From the NCBI RefSeq assembly GCF_009937975.1, contig NZ_AP018441.1:3906001-3970000 (forward strand): a stretch of 64,000 nt of DNA. The letters run 5' to 3'. Below are positions 8,437 to 16,435 of this stretch, piece by piece; within the stretch, counting starts at the first letter, position 1, and each line of letters begins with the position of its first letter. The position numbers and the translations under genes are program-made. The DNA comes from Undibacterium sp. YM2. GTDB lineage: Bacteria > Pseudomonadota > Gammaproteobacteria > Burkholderiales > Burkholderiaceae_D. Under the pieces are notes generated by a model. It was not told the origin of the DNA and did not search any database. It worked only from the letters and a program-made list of their open reading frames with translations.

Positions 8437-10362
8437 CTAGCGCAGCTCTTCGATCAATCTCAGATTGTCGTCAAAATTCCAGATACGGCGTATTTCTATG
8501 ACGTCATATTGCGCCGCGATATTCGGTGGGAAGGCAGCGTATTTGGCATTCACGCGGACGATACGGCGTACTGCCTCATCGATGTCGGCACGTCCGCTGG
8601 AACGCAAGATAGTGATTTCTTCGACGCTACCGTCACTGCGTATGGAAACCACCACGACAGGGTCACCACGCGCCCTGTCTTTGGAAATCTGCGAATAATT
8701 CAGATTGCCATTGCGCTCGATTTTCTGCTTCCAGCTATCGATATACAGACGCAGAGGAACATCTTTGTCCTGGCTGCCAAACAGGCTGCGGCGACGCGGT
8801 TTTTCTTCTGTGTCATTGCGTGGCAAAGGCGGCGTGCCACGCAGGATGTCGAGCCCGCGTGCCTGGTCCCTGGCCCGGCTTGCCAGGTCACCACCGGTGA
8901 TATTTTTAGGCAGGCTGAACGGGTCAGATTTATTCCCCTGATTGCTGCCATTGCCCGGCGTGGTGGCAGAGCCATTGTTTTGCTGCCCGGTATTGGGACC
9001 AGGATTGATGCCCGTGTTTGCAGACTGGTTATTGGCGGCGACCTGTGCAGCAGCTTTGGCAGCGGCAGCAGCCTGTGCTTGTGCTTGTGCTTGTGCCTGA
9101 GCTTGGGCCTGAACACGCTGTTCGTCTGCTTTTTGTTTTGCAGCCAGCTCTTCGGCTTTTTGTTTCGCTAATTGTTCATCCTGCTTTTGTCTGGCGACTT
9201 GCTCTTCTTGTTGTTTCTGACGTACCGCTGCTTGCTGACGCTGTTCTTCTTGCTTGCGTTTTTCCGCTTCCAGCGCGATTTGCTGTTCTTTTTCTTTCAG
9301 TTGCTGTTGCTCTTTGGCTTGCTGCTGTTCTTTCTGTGCCTGGGCCAGTTGCTGGGATTTTTGCTGTCTTTCTTCTTCCTGGCGCTTATTGTCGTCCTGG
9401 CGTTTTTGCTCTGCCAGTTTGACTTCTTCAGCCTGGGCTGCTTCGCGTTGGGCGCGGCGGTTTTGTTCTTCGGCTTCCAGTTGTTTTTGCAGGGCCAGTG
9501 CGGCTGCCGCCTTGCGGCTGGCTTCATCGGCGAGTTTGCGGTTTTCTTCGTCGAATTGTTTGCTCAATTGCTGGAGTTCTGCCTTGCCATTGGCATCGCT
9601 TTGCTGCGCCAGTTCGTCGGCTTGCTTGCGCATCTGTTCTTCACGCTTCTTGCGTTTTTGTTCTCTTGCCTGTTCTTTGGCAGCTTTTTCTTGCGGTGTT
9701 TCCTGCTCCACGCCTTCTTGCGCTACATTGTCATATTGCTTTTTTGGGTCGGGTTCTGCATCTGGCTTTTTGGGCAGGTCGTCAGGATTGGGCACAGCCA
9801 TGGCAAAGGTTTCTTCACGGGCTATATCCTGGGTGATCACACGGGCCACATCTGGTGCCATGACTTTGCGCTGCTGGGCCTGGGGTGGTGCCGTGTTGGC
9901 TTTGTTTTTTTGGGGAGCGCGCGGCTTGCTGGCAACTTTGGTCTGTACCGGCGCGGGAGCAGGTGCTGCTTTTTGTGGTGCAACCAGGCGTATCCCAGAA
10001 GTGGCTGCCTTGCTCTCGGTTTTTGCCGTCGCACCGCTGTCTTTCACGCTGACTGCAGCAACAGTGGATGCGGGGGCAGGATCAGACTTGGGGGTGAGAG
10101 GTGTTACTGGCGTCATGGGCACTACTGGTGCCGACGACTCAGCCGCAGCGCTGGCAGCGACAGGTTTGTCATTATTAGCTGGTGTTGAATTGGCAATCTG
10201 TACCGTGAGTTGTGGTGACTCTGCCCTGCGCTTGTTCCACGGCGCTTCCACGCCGGGCATACCCAGGCCAGGCAAGCCAAACTGCAAACACAAAATAAAT
10301 ATATGTATGGCGAGAGAAATGAGCAAACCGCCAATCAGGCGCTGCTTGATCTCTTTGGGCAT
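8437..10362 (-). CDS. TonB/TolA-like energy-transducer protein
   Basis: With the chosen start (MPKEIKQRLIGG) the protein has 641 residues. One N-terminal membrane helix contains SLAIH, matching the S-x3-H element that contacts ExbB/TolQ-type motors. A long Ala/Pro stretch and a Gln/Glu/Lys-rich coiled coil (about residues 200-430) follow, as in TolA domain II. The last 110 residues are a TonB-type C-terminal domain (VVVSIRSDGSVEEITILRSS, DIDEAVRRIV). Such proteins span the periplasm and pass inner-membrane motor energy to outer-membrane partners. No exbB or exbD lies nearby. Upstream in-frame ATGs at 10395 and 10419 are possible starts, but the positively charged MPKEIKQR before the helix fits best. 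Confidence 0.85.
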   Translation of the reverse strand: MPKEIKQRLIGGLLISLAIHIFILCLQFGLPGLGMPGVEAPWNKRRAESPQLTVQIANSTPANNDKPVAASAAAESSAPVVPMTPVTPLTPKSDPAPASTVAAVSVKDSGATAKTESKAATSGIRLVAPQKAAPAPAPVQTKVASKPRAPQKNKANTAPPQAQQRKVMAPDVARVITQDIAREETFAMAVPNPDDLPKKPDAEPDPKKQYDNVAQEGVEQETPQEKAAKEQAREQKRKKREEQMRKQADELAQQSDANGKAELQQLSKQFDEENRKLADEASRKAAAALALQKQLEAEEQNRRAQREAAQAEEVKLAEQKRQDDNKRQEEERQQKSQQLAQAQKEQQQAKEQQQLKEKEQQIALEAEKRKQEEQRQQAAVRQKQQEEQVARQKQDEQLAKQKAEELAAKQKADEQRVQAQAQAQAQAQAQAAAAAKAAAQVAANNQSANTGINPGPNTGQQNNGSATTPGNGSNQGNKSDPFSLPKNITGGDLASRARDQARGLDILRGTPPLPRNDTEEKPRRRSLFGSQDKDVPLRLYIDSWKQKIERNGNLNYSQISKDRARGDPVVVVSIRSDGSVEEITILRSSGRADIDEAVRRIVRVNAKYAAFPPNIAAQYDVIEIRRIWNFDDNLRLIEELR

Positions 10363-10542
10363 GGCATTTTCAGTGTGGGCTGGATACAGATTCATGCAAC
10401 AGGTTCGATTTTCTCTCATGGCTGAAGATTATCGCATGGTCAAAATGCGAAACGTACTTTACCATCTGTATGCATCAAAAAAGTGCTTCAGCATCAGAAA
10501 TTCACGATTTGAATTTGATGGCCCACCAAACAGGAGCAAAAC

Positions 10543-11096
10543 ATGACCCCTCGCTTTCGCATCCTCACCGCCTCTGCCCTGCTCTGCCTGGCTAGCCCAG
10601 CGCTGGCAGAAGTTATCAATATAAGTAGCAATGGTTTCCAGATACGTCACGAAGTGCTGTTGAATATACCCCTGAAGAAGCCTACGAATTGCTGGTGAAT
10701 GTCAGTGGCTGGTGGAATCCTTCGCATACTTATACCCTCAATCCCAAAAACCTGAGCATAGACGCCAGGCCTGGTGGCTGCTTTTGTGAGAAATACCCGC
10801 ATGGTGGTGGCGTACAACACATGAGCGTGGTACATGCAGCACCTGGCAAAGCCTTGCGCATGACAGGCGCACTCGGCCCCATGCAGGCGCATGGTCTGGC
10901 TGGCAGCATGAGCTGGGATTTCATCCCGCAAAAACCGGCTGAAGCGGGCCAGCCAATGAGCAAGCTGGTACTGAGTTATAGCGTAGGTGGTTATATGGCA
11001 GGTGGTTTTGAAAAAATGGCACCGATGGTGAATGTCATGCTGGGTGAACAGATCACCCGCTACAAGAATCTGGCGAATACCGGCAAGGTCGATTAA
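10543..11096 (+). pseudogene. exported SRPBCC-family protein, frameshifted
   Basis: A good ribosome site (AGGAG) precedes an ATG and a Sec signal peptide (MTPRFRILTASALLCLASPALA). The frame is lost about 42 codons in, where the reading EVLLNIP should continue PEEAYELLVNVSGWWNP. The second part runs uninterrupted in another frame to the stop at 11094-11096. Restoring one C to the four-C run at 10669-10672 gives a continuous protein of about 184 residues with START/SRPBCC features (SGWWNPSHTY, GGFEKMAPMVNVML). The gene is either a recent one-base-deletion pseudogene or intact with a sequence error. SRPBCC domains bind hydrophobic ligands, and the ligand here is unknown. Confidence 0.75.
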
Positions 11097-11291
11097 TACG
11101 CCTGACTTCTGGTTCCGGGATCATATTGCCAACATGACTATGCTGATTTCGTCGTCCGTCTGCTGAATTTGTGTCAAGACAGATACAGCTGTTTTGCCTA
11201 AGCTGACGTAACTAATCATTTTCTCATGAATCAGGTTTTATTCTGCATGGAAACCCTGATTCAGCAAACTCATCCCATACTGGCAAAAAAC

Positions 11292-12233
11292 ATGAAAAAA
11301 ATCTCAGTCATTGATTCGCATACCGGTGGTGAACCTACCCGGATTATTGTTGATGGCGGCCCTGATCTGGGAACAGGTGACCTGGCTACCCGCCTGCAAG
11401 TATTTCGTGATCAATTTGATCACTACCGTTCAGCCACCGTCTGTGAACCACGTGGCTCAGATGTCATCGTCGGCGCACTGGCGTGTGCACCACATGACCC
11501 GTCCTGTACGGCTGGGGTGATATTTTTCAATAATGTCGGTTATCTGGGTATGTGCGGCCACGGCATGATAGGCTTTATAGTCACCCTCGCCTATCAGGGC
11601 AAGGTCAAGGCAGGCAAGCACAGGATAGAAACACCGGTCGGCATCGTCGAGGCAGAGCTGCATGCCGACAACACCGTGACCGTGCACAATGTACCTGCCT
11701 ACCGTTACCGCCACGCGGTGCAGATCGATGTAGCCGGACATGGGCAGATCAGCGGCGACATTGCATGGGGCGGCAACTGGTTCTTTTTGATCAACCAGCA
11801 CGGGCAAGACCTGCGCCTGTCAAATGTAGAACAACTGACAGACTTTAGCTGGCGCGTCAGACAGGCACTGGAAACCCAGGGCATTACCGGTGAAAACGGT
11901 GCACTGATCGATCATGTCGAGTTATTTGGCCCACCACTTTCAACAGACAACCATAGCCAGAACTTTGTGCTCTGCCCCGGCAAAGCTTATGACAGGTCCC
12001 CCTGCGGCACAGGCACCAGTGCCAAGCTGGCCTGCCTGGCAACGGATGAAAAACTCAAGGAAGGCCAGGTCTGGCGACAAGAAAGCATACTGGGCAGCGT
12101 GTTTGAAGCCAGCTATCGTCACGCGGCAGATGGCAAGGTTTTGCCCAGCTTGCGAGGCAGCGCTTTTGTGAATGCAGAAGCACAGTTACTACTGGATGAA
12201 CGCGACCCCTTTGTCTGGGGCATACGCCAATAA
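11292..12233 (+). CDS. proline racemase family, probable 4-hydroxyproline 2-epimerase
   Basis: The start is set at [17 protein letters not shown], where this family normally begins; in-frame ATGs upstream (11226, 11247) would add about 20 atypical residues. Both catalytic cysteine motifs are present: GMCGHG and [10 protein letters not shown]. Having Cys at both sites indicates an epimerase or racemase, whereas the dehydratase branch has Thr at the first. The 313-residue length fits 4-hydroxyproline epimerases, which convert trans-4-hydroxy-L-proline to cis-4-hydroxy-D-proline for catabolism. A binding-protein gene is convergent downstream. The rest of a hydroxyproline pathway is not in the window. 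Confidence 0.85.
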   Translation: MKKISVIDSHTGGEPTRIIVDGGPDLGTGDLATRLQVFRDQFDHYRSATVCEPRGSDVIVGALACAPHDPSCTAGVIFFNNVGYLGMCGHGMIGFIVTLAYQGKVKAGKHRIETPVGIVEAELHADNTVTVHNVPAYRYRHAVQIDVAGHGQISGDIAWGGNWFFLINQHGQDLRLSNVEQLTDFSWRVRQALETQGITGENGALIDHVELFGPPLSTDNHSQNFVLCPGKAYDRSPCGTGTSAKLACLATDEKLKEGQVWRQESILGSVFEASYRHAADGKVLPSLRGSAFVNAEAQLLLDERDPFVWGIRQ

Positions 12234-12241
12234 ATGTATGT

Positions 12242-12276
12242 GCAGCCTGATTCCGGCAAATACCCGGATCAGGCTG
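12242..12276. terminator. hairpin between convergent genes, possible bidirectional terminator
   Basis: The arms GCAGCCTGAT-T-CCGG and CCGG-ATCAGGCTGC pair with one bulged T around a short loop. It lies between the epimerase stop and the stop of the convergent binding-protein gene. No strong U-tract follows on either strand, so factor-independent activity is uncertain. Confidence 0.5.
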
Positions 12277-12298
12277 CTACATCATGCAATGCAAAGTA

Positions 12299-13441
12299 TT
12301 AACGCAAAAACCGCCCATCTTTGGACACTACAGTCAGCTCTGCATAATCAGAACCCTGGTGGTTATTCTTGCCAAAGTTGACGATAAAGCCGTCAAAGTC
12401 TGTACGTCCCATACCCTCTAATGCCGTGATCAGGCGCTCGCTGTTGACATCCTTCCCTGCGCGCTTGATAGCCTCGACAAACACCTTGGCATCCAGAAAA
12501 CCTTCTATACCCAGATAAGAATATTCCTTGACGTTCATCTTGCCCATGACCTTCTGGTATTCGCGTACCAGGGCTGTCGTGGCAGAGTAAGGGAAAGGCA
12601 GGACCTGGGAAATGATGACGCCCACGCCATCCTTGCCCAGTGCTGTAATACCAGCCTGCGACGCCAGTACCGACAGGGCAAAATACTGCATGCCCTTGAC
12701 CTTTTTATTGAAGGCCTGGATAAAATCACTGGATGGCTTGCCTGCGGTGATCAGGATGATGGTTTGTACATCGGCCGCTTCCATGGCACTGACAGCCTTG
12801 TCGAGGTCAGAAGAATCGCTGTTGATACTGACTGTTGCCGTCAACTTCAACTGATGTTTGGCGATAGCCTGTTCTATGCCAGCCAAGCCTTCCTTGCCAA
12901 AGGCATTGTTCTGTACCACCACACCTATCTTCTTGATGCCACGTACGTTCAGGTGATCAATGATCTTTTCTGTCTCTGTCGTGTAACCCGCGCGGATATT
13001 GAAGATGCGACGGTTAAATGGCTTGCGTACCACATCAGCACCGGTCACCGGGGCAAAGCTGAGGATATTGGCTTCTTCCAGCACTGGCAGCAAGACTGTA
13101 TTGGCGGGTGTGCCCAGCATGCCGAACAGGGCTACGGCTTTTTCTTTTTCTATGAGCTGTTTTGCGTTGGCAAGAGATTTTTTGGCGTCATATGCATCAT
13201 CCAGGGTGATCAGGCGTATCTTGCGGCCATTTACCCCACCCTGTGAGTTCACATAATCAAAATAGGCTTTGGCACCGGTGGAATGCGCAACTCCCAGTTC
13301 AGCCAGGATGCCGGTCAATGCAGTTGATTGACCGATGACGATGTCATTACCGTCTGCGTAGGCACTTACACTACAGCACAACATCAAATTGACGAGCAAA
13401 AGCCTAGCCATCGCTTTGCAGCGATTTAATTTTACGAACAT
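12299..13441 (-). CDS. periplasmic branched-chain-amino-acid-type ABC substrate-binding protein
   Basis: The start (MFVKLNRCKAMARLLL) is chosen because GGAGACAAT stands directly before the ATG and a Sec signal peptide follows, ending near SAYADG. The 380-residue protein has the type I periplasmic binding fold of LivJ-like receptors: IVIGQSTALTGILAELG, then GVNGRKIRLITLDDAYD, and the hinge region IKKIGVVVQNNAFGKEG. No permease or ATPase genes are adjacent, so it is an orphan receptor. An AraC-family regulator lies upstream on the same strand and may control it. The ligand is not evident. Confidence 0.87.
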   Translation of the reverse strand: MFVKLNRCKAMARLLLVNLMLCCSVSAYADGNDIVIGQSTALTGILAELGVAHSTGAKAYFDYVNSQGGVNGRKIRLITLDDAYDAKKSLANAKQLIEKEKAVALFGMLGTPANTVLLPVLEEANILSFAPVTGADVVRKPFNRRIFNIRAGYTTETEKIIDHLNVRGIKKIGVVVQNNAFGKEGLAGIEQAIAKHQLKLTATVSINSDSSDLDKAVSAMEAADVQTIILITAGKPSSDFIQAFNKKVKGMQYFALSVLASQAGITALGKDGVGVIISQVLPFPYSATTALVREYQKVMGKMNVKEYSYLGIEGFLDAKVFVEAIKRAGKDVNSERLITALEGMGRTDFDGFIVNFGKNNHQGSDYAELTVVSKDGRFLR

Positions 13442-13607
13442 ATTGTCTCCAGTGTTTTCTTTACTTCTGTGCAAGATGCCAGAAGCTGTCTTGGTTATAT
13501 GCCAGGCAGAATTTCCGCAAAGCATTGCCCAAAGAATAAAACACATCTTTACCAAAGATTGTCGTCAGGATGACTATTCAGTTACCTCAAGGAAACTTCT
13601 CTTGCAT

Positions 13608-14375
13608 TTAGCTGCGCACTACTACCTCACGGTATTCACTGGGCGTCATGCCCACTGTCGCCTTAAAGATACGCGAAAACGCGCTGTGGTCCTGATAACC
13701 GCAGGCAACAGCAATATCGGTAATGCTCAATTGTGATTCGGCCAGCAAGGATGAGGCAGCATCGAGGCGTATCTTGACCATCATCTGTCGGGGTGTAAGG
13801 GAAAATATCTTGTGGAAATTACGCTCCAGTTGCGCCACCGACAGACCAGTCAGCTTTACCAGGTCTGCCATGGCGATGGTTTGGGTATAGTTTTGATGCA
13901 GGTGTTTTACCGCAGCCGCAATCTTGGCATACACGGGATGACGCTGGTCAGGCATAGCCAGGTCACGTGAGATGCCTGTCATGCCTATGATGTTGTGGCG
14001 GGTATCACGCAAGGGGATTTTTTGCGTCAGGCACCAGCCTGGCGAGCGGTTCGGGTACAGGTGCAGCTCCAGCTGGTCATGGATTTCTTTTTTCCCACTC
14101 AACACCAGCGCATCCTGTGTGGCATAACTGGTTGCCAGTGAGGATGGAAACACCTCTTCTGCCTTCTTGCCTATCAGGGCATCCTTGTCCCGGACACCAC
14201 AGCGCCTGACCAGGGTGTGATTAACCACCAGATAACGCCCTTCATCGTCCTTCACAAAAAACACGATGTCGGGCATGGCATCGAACAGGCTTTCAGCAAA
14301 AAAAACATTCGCCATCTGGCTGGCCATCTGCTGTCGTTTTTGCTGTGCTGGAAAAGGGGATGCTGGCAGCGTCAA
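13608..14375 (-). CDS. AraC-family regulator with N-terminal PAS domain
   Basis: Residues about 27-135 form a PAS domain (DAMPDIVFFVKDDEGRYLVV, then VRRCGVRDKDALIG). Residues about 150-250 form an AraC-type double helix-turn-helix (LTGLSVAQLERNFHKIF and ITDIAVACGYQDHSAFSRIF). The PAS domain implies a ligand- or redox-sensing input. The gene precedes the orphan binding-protein gene on the same strand with a 166-base gap and is divergent from a GntR regulator. Control of the neighbouring binding protein or epimerase is an inference. Confidence 0.9.
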   Translation of the reverse strand: MTLPASPFPAQQKRQQMASQMANVFFAESLFDAMPDIVFFVKDDEGRYLVVNHTLVRRCGVRDKDALIGKKAEEVFPSSLATSYATQDALVLSGKKEIHDQLELHLYPNRSPGWCLTQKIPLRDTRHNIIGMTGISRDLAMPDQRHPVYAKIAAAVKHLHQNYTQTIAMADLVKLTGLSVAQLERNFHKIFSLTPRQMMVKIRLDAASSLLAESQLSITDIAVACGYQDHSAFSRIFKATVGMTPSEYREVVVRS

Positions 14376-14712
14376 TTAATCAACTCCATGAATGAAGAGA
14401 AAAAAAAGAATAACAAGAAAAAATATTGTGTTGCAATTAACTTAATTTATAAATATATTTAAATTATATTTGAAATGTGGAGCTTAAACCATAATTCAGA
14501 CTAGAATCTATTCCTGTGCCGATTTCTGCGTAAATCACCAGCAAATAAGGATAGTCCATGGCAAAATTGAAGGCAGGAATATATTGCCATATGTCAAAAA
14601 AGTGCAAAAGTTTTATAAAAACGCGCAGAATTTGATAATACTGGCTTTTTACAAGGTAAAATTCGTACTCGAATAGGTAAAATCCATACAAAATACAGAA
14701 CATGGATATCTG
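14376..14712. promoter_or_regulatory. AT-rich divergent intergenic region
   Basis: This 337-base stretch separates the start codons of the AraC/PAS and GntR regulators. It is strikingly AT-rich around 14396-14480 and must hold both promoters. A 79-codon frame on the minus strand inside it has Phe/Tyr/Leu-rich low-complexity content and no ribosome site, so I see no gene here. Confidence 0.5.
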
Positions 14713-15381
14713 ATGCTTGCTACTCCTGAAAAAACACCCGCTTTCGCTCCTAAATTACGCGCAGCAGACGTTGCCTATGATGCGATAGAAAGCATGATAG
14801 TCACGCTGCAGTTAAAACCTGGCTCACCCGTAGTCGAGTCTGAGCTGGTAGAAAGAACCGGCCTGGGCCGCACCCCGCTGCGCGAAGCCCTGATGCGCAT
14901 GTCATCCAACGGCCTGATACAGCAAATGCCCAGGCGCGGCCTGATCATCAGCGACATTGAAGCTGCCGAGCACATGACGCTGATAGAAACCCGCCGCGTC
15001 ATCGAACGCCTGATAGGCGCCAGCGCCGCCCGGCGCGCTACGCCGCAGCACCGCAAAGACATCATAGAATGCGCCGACAAAATGCTGGTCGCCGCCAAAC
15101 GCAATGACCTCAACGACTACATGGCAGCCGACCAGGCCCTCGACCATGTTGTGCACGAAGCCTGCCGCAACCCTTCAGCCGTCGCTGCCGTGATCCCGCT
15201 GATCATCAAATGCCGCCGCTTCTGGTACGCCTTCCAGCACGAAGGCGACATAGAAGAAGGCGCCCGATGTCATATGCTGGTTGCAAAGGCGATTGCCAAA
15301 GGTAATGAAGAGCAGGCTGCCAAGGCGGCGGATGGTTTGATGGATTATCTGGAGTCGTTTGCGCGTAAGGTGATTGGGTAG
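14713..15381 (+). CDS. GntR-family regulator, FadR/FCD type
   Basis: The 222-residue protein has a GntR winged helix over about residues 15-80 (VAYDAIESMIVTLQLKPGS, TGLGRTPLREALMRM). It is followed by an all-helical FCD effector domain (ETRRVIERLIGASAARRA, DQALDHVVHEACRNP). FCD regulators respond to carboxylic acids and commonly govern organic-acid or amino-acid degradation genes. It stands alone between an AT-rich divergent promoter region and a repeat-rich gap. Its target is not visible here, and the nearby hydroxyproline epimerase is only a candidate. Confidence 0.9.
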   Translation: MLATPEKTPAFAPKLRAADVAYDAIESMIVTLQLKPGSPVVESELVERTGLGRTPLREALMRMSSNGLIQQMPRRGLIISDIEAAEHMTLIETRRVIERLIGASAARRATPQHRKDIIECADKMLVAAKRNDLNDYMAADQALDHVVHEACRNPSAVAAVIPLIIKCRRFWYAFQHEGDIEEGARCHMLVAKAIAKGNEEQAAKAADGLMDYLESFARKVIG

Positions 15382-15450
15382 GATTGGTGTTTCGGGAGGC
15401 TAGCAACCCCTATTAACTACAAGCCAAAGAATATTCTCCAAGGTCACAGT

Positions 15451-15540
15451 GACGTTGGGGTTGCTTTTGACGTTGGGGTTGCTTTTGACGTTGGGGTTGC
15501 TTTTGACGTTGGGGTTGCTTTTGACGTTGGGGTTGCTTTT
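15451..15540. repeat. five exact tandem copies of an 18-mer
   Basis: The unit GACGTTGGGGTTGCTTTT is repeated five times without a mismatch over 90 bases and is followed by a partial GACTTTTGCA. The length is a multiple of three, but no start or coding context fits. It adjoins an inverted-repeat element. Exact identity of the copies indicates recent expansion by slippage or selection for sameness. Confidence 0.95.
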
Positions 15541-15567
15541 GACTTTTGCAGTTCCCATGTGTCGACG

Positions 15568-15659
15568 CCGTTTGTGCGGTACAGAAAATGGATTAAGAAG
15601 AGCCGCTGTTTGAGCGAAGCGAGTTTCGGATCTTCCCATTTTTTGTACTGCACAAACGG
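15568..15659. repeat. long inverted repeat, 24-bp arms with a second nested stem
   Basis: The arms at 15568-15591 and 15636-15659 pair at 22 of 24 positions (CCGTTTGTGCGGTACAG against its partner). A nested pair AAGAGCCG / CGGATCTT continues the fold, and the centre reads GAGCGAAGCGAG. The whole could form a long hairpin in RNA or a cruciform in DNA. It looks like a dispersed intergenic palindromic element and has no protein-coding potential. Confidence 0.85.
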
Positions 15660-15700
15660 GAACCCCGCAGGGGCGACGACGCCTGGGTCGCCTTTCTTTG

Positions 15701-15732
15701 AATACTTTCTTTGGCGACGCAAAGAAAGTATT
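15701..15732. repeat. perfect 13-bp inverted repeat with 6-base loop
   Basis: AATACTTTCTTTG and CAAAGAAAGTATT flank the loop GCGACG. Similar CTTTCTTTG...CAAAGAAAG palindromes are common between genes in Burkholderiales (recalled from general knowledge, not searched). It is probably part of the same composite repeat as the adjacent inverted repeats. Confidence 0.85.
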
Positions 15733-15738
15733 TCGGCT

Positions 15739-15756
15739 GCCGGGCCGAGACCCGGC
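15739..15756. repeat. small GC-rich hairpin GCCGGG-N6-CCCGGC
   Basis: A perfect 6-bp stem with loop CCGAGA directly follows the 13-bp inverted repeat. It is likely the third stem of the same composite intergenic element. Confidence 0.7.
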
Positions 15757-15980
15757 TTGTATCCACGAAGGGCAATTTAATTTCAAGCTACACGGTATGC
15801 AACGAACGTCGCTGGAGCGCCAGCCCGGTGGATTCCAGCTAAAAACACGCTGGAATGACGTTAATAAGATTGCCGCTCGTTTTTCCGCTCACCAGCCGCA
15901 AACGATACCCTTAAAGAATGGCACAAAACACGCTCAATTGTGCCCAAACCTTCAGCAGCTAAGAGTATAATCTTGCCCCT

Positions 15981-16403
15981 ATGGCATTCCACCCTTTTAT
16001 TTCCAAACCCAATAACCATGCAATTGCCATGGCTACATTGGCCTATGGGATAATATATTTTATCTTTATTGCCGCGCTCAATGCTTCATTACCCCAGTCG
16101 AACTCGGGCATAACGGGATACGGGCTCTGGGATAATGATATTTTCATGACTATCTGCGGAGTCCTGCAATATGTCTTGCCCGGATTGTTGGTCGGCTACC
16201 TGGCAAAAAAATCACCGATGATGCACGGCTACCTGCTGGGTATAGCTACCACAGCCCTGACTTACCCCTACGGTGCCGCGCCAGGTCAATTTCCCACGAC
16301 CTACATAGTCTTGTATACCTGCTTTGTTGCCGGAGTCTGGTGTTCACTGGGCGCGATTATTGGCGACCACGTCCGGTCTTTAAAAGCAAATCCTGAAAAC
16401 TGA
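15981..16403 (+). CDS. small integral membrane protein of unknown function
   Basis: This 140-residue protein has about four hydrophobic segments (AMATLAYGIIYFIFIAAL, IFMTICGVLQYVLPGLLVGY, a segment near HGYLLGIATTALTYPYGA, and TYIVLYTCFVAGVWCSLGAI) and a short basic cytoplasmic tail. I recognise no family. It is convergent with the crotonase gene, and its upstream region is the repeat-rich gap. Regular spacing of the membrane segments supports a real gene. Confidence 0.65.
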   Translation: MAFHPFISKPNNHAIAMATLAYGIIYFIFIAALNASLPQSNSGITGYGLWDNDIFMTICGVLQYVLPGLLVGYLAKKSPMMHGYLLGIATTALTYPYGAAPGQFPTTYIVLYTCFVAGVWCSLGAIIGDHVRSLKANPEN

Positions 16404-16435
16404 CCAGAATTACGGGATAGGATAAGGATTCCGTC

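Larger units (their letters stand above)
15382..15980. other. 600-bp non-coding region with repeats
   Basis: No credible gene is present between the GntR regulator and the small membrane-protein gene. The left part holds a five-copy tandem repeat. The centre holds three inverted repeats listed separately, and the right part (15786-15960) shows nothing I recognise. Frames across the tandem repeat only encode iterated KSNPNV-like peptides and are not genes. Confidence 0.7.

Noticed and set aside
9254..10546. 430-codon plus-strand frame opposite the TonB-like gene
   Set aside because: It is a Cys/Ser/Ala-rich shadow of the coiled-coil and Ala/Pro-coding region. The minus-strand protein has clear domains.
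10655..10680. Programmed frameshift in the SRPBCC gene
   Set aside because: No slippery heptamer or downstream pseudoknot is evident. A simple lost base in a C run explains the break and matches the other two cases.
14464..14703. 79-codon frame in the gap between the AraC and GntR genes
   Set aside because: The composition is that of translated AT-rich DNA (Phe, Tyr, Ile, Leu), without ribosome site or recognisable domain, and it occupies the divergent promoter region.
15451..15540. CRISPR array
   Set aside because: The repeats abut directly with no spacers, the unit is only 18 bases, and no cas genes are nearby.
15400..15786. Open frames across the tandem repeat encoding KSNPNV repeats
   Set aside because: The peptide arises only because 18 is a multiple of three. 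There is no ribosome site and the frame continues into hairpin DNA.
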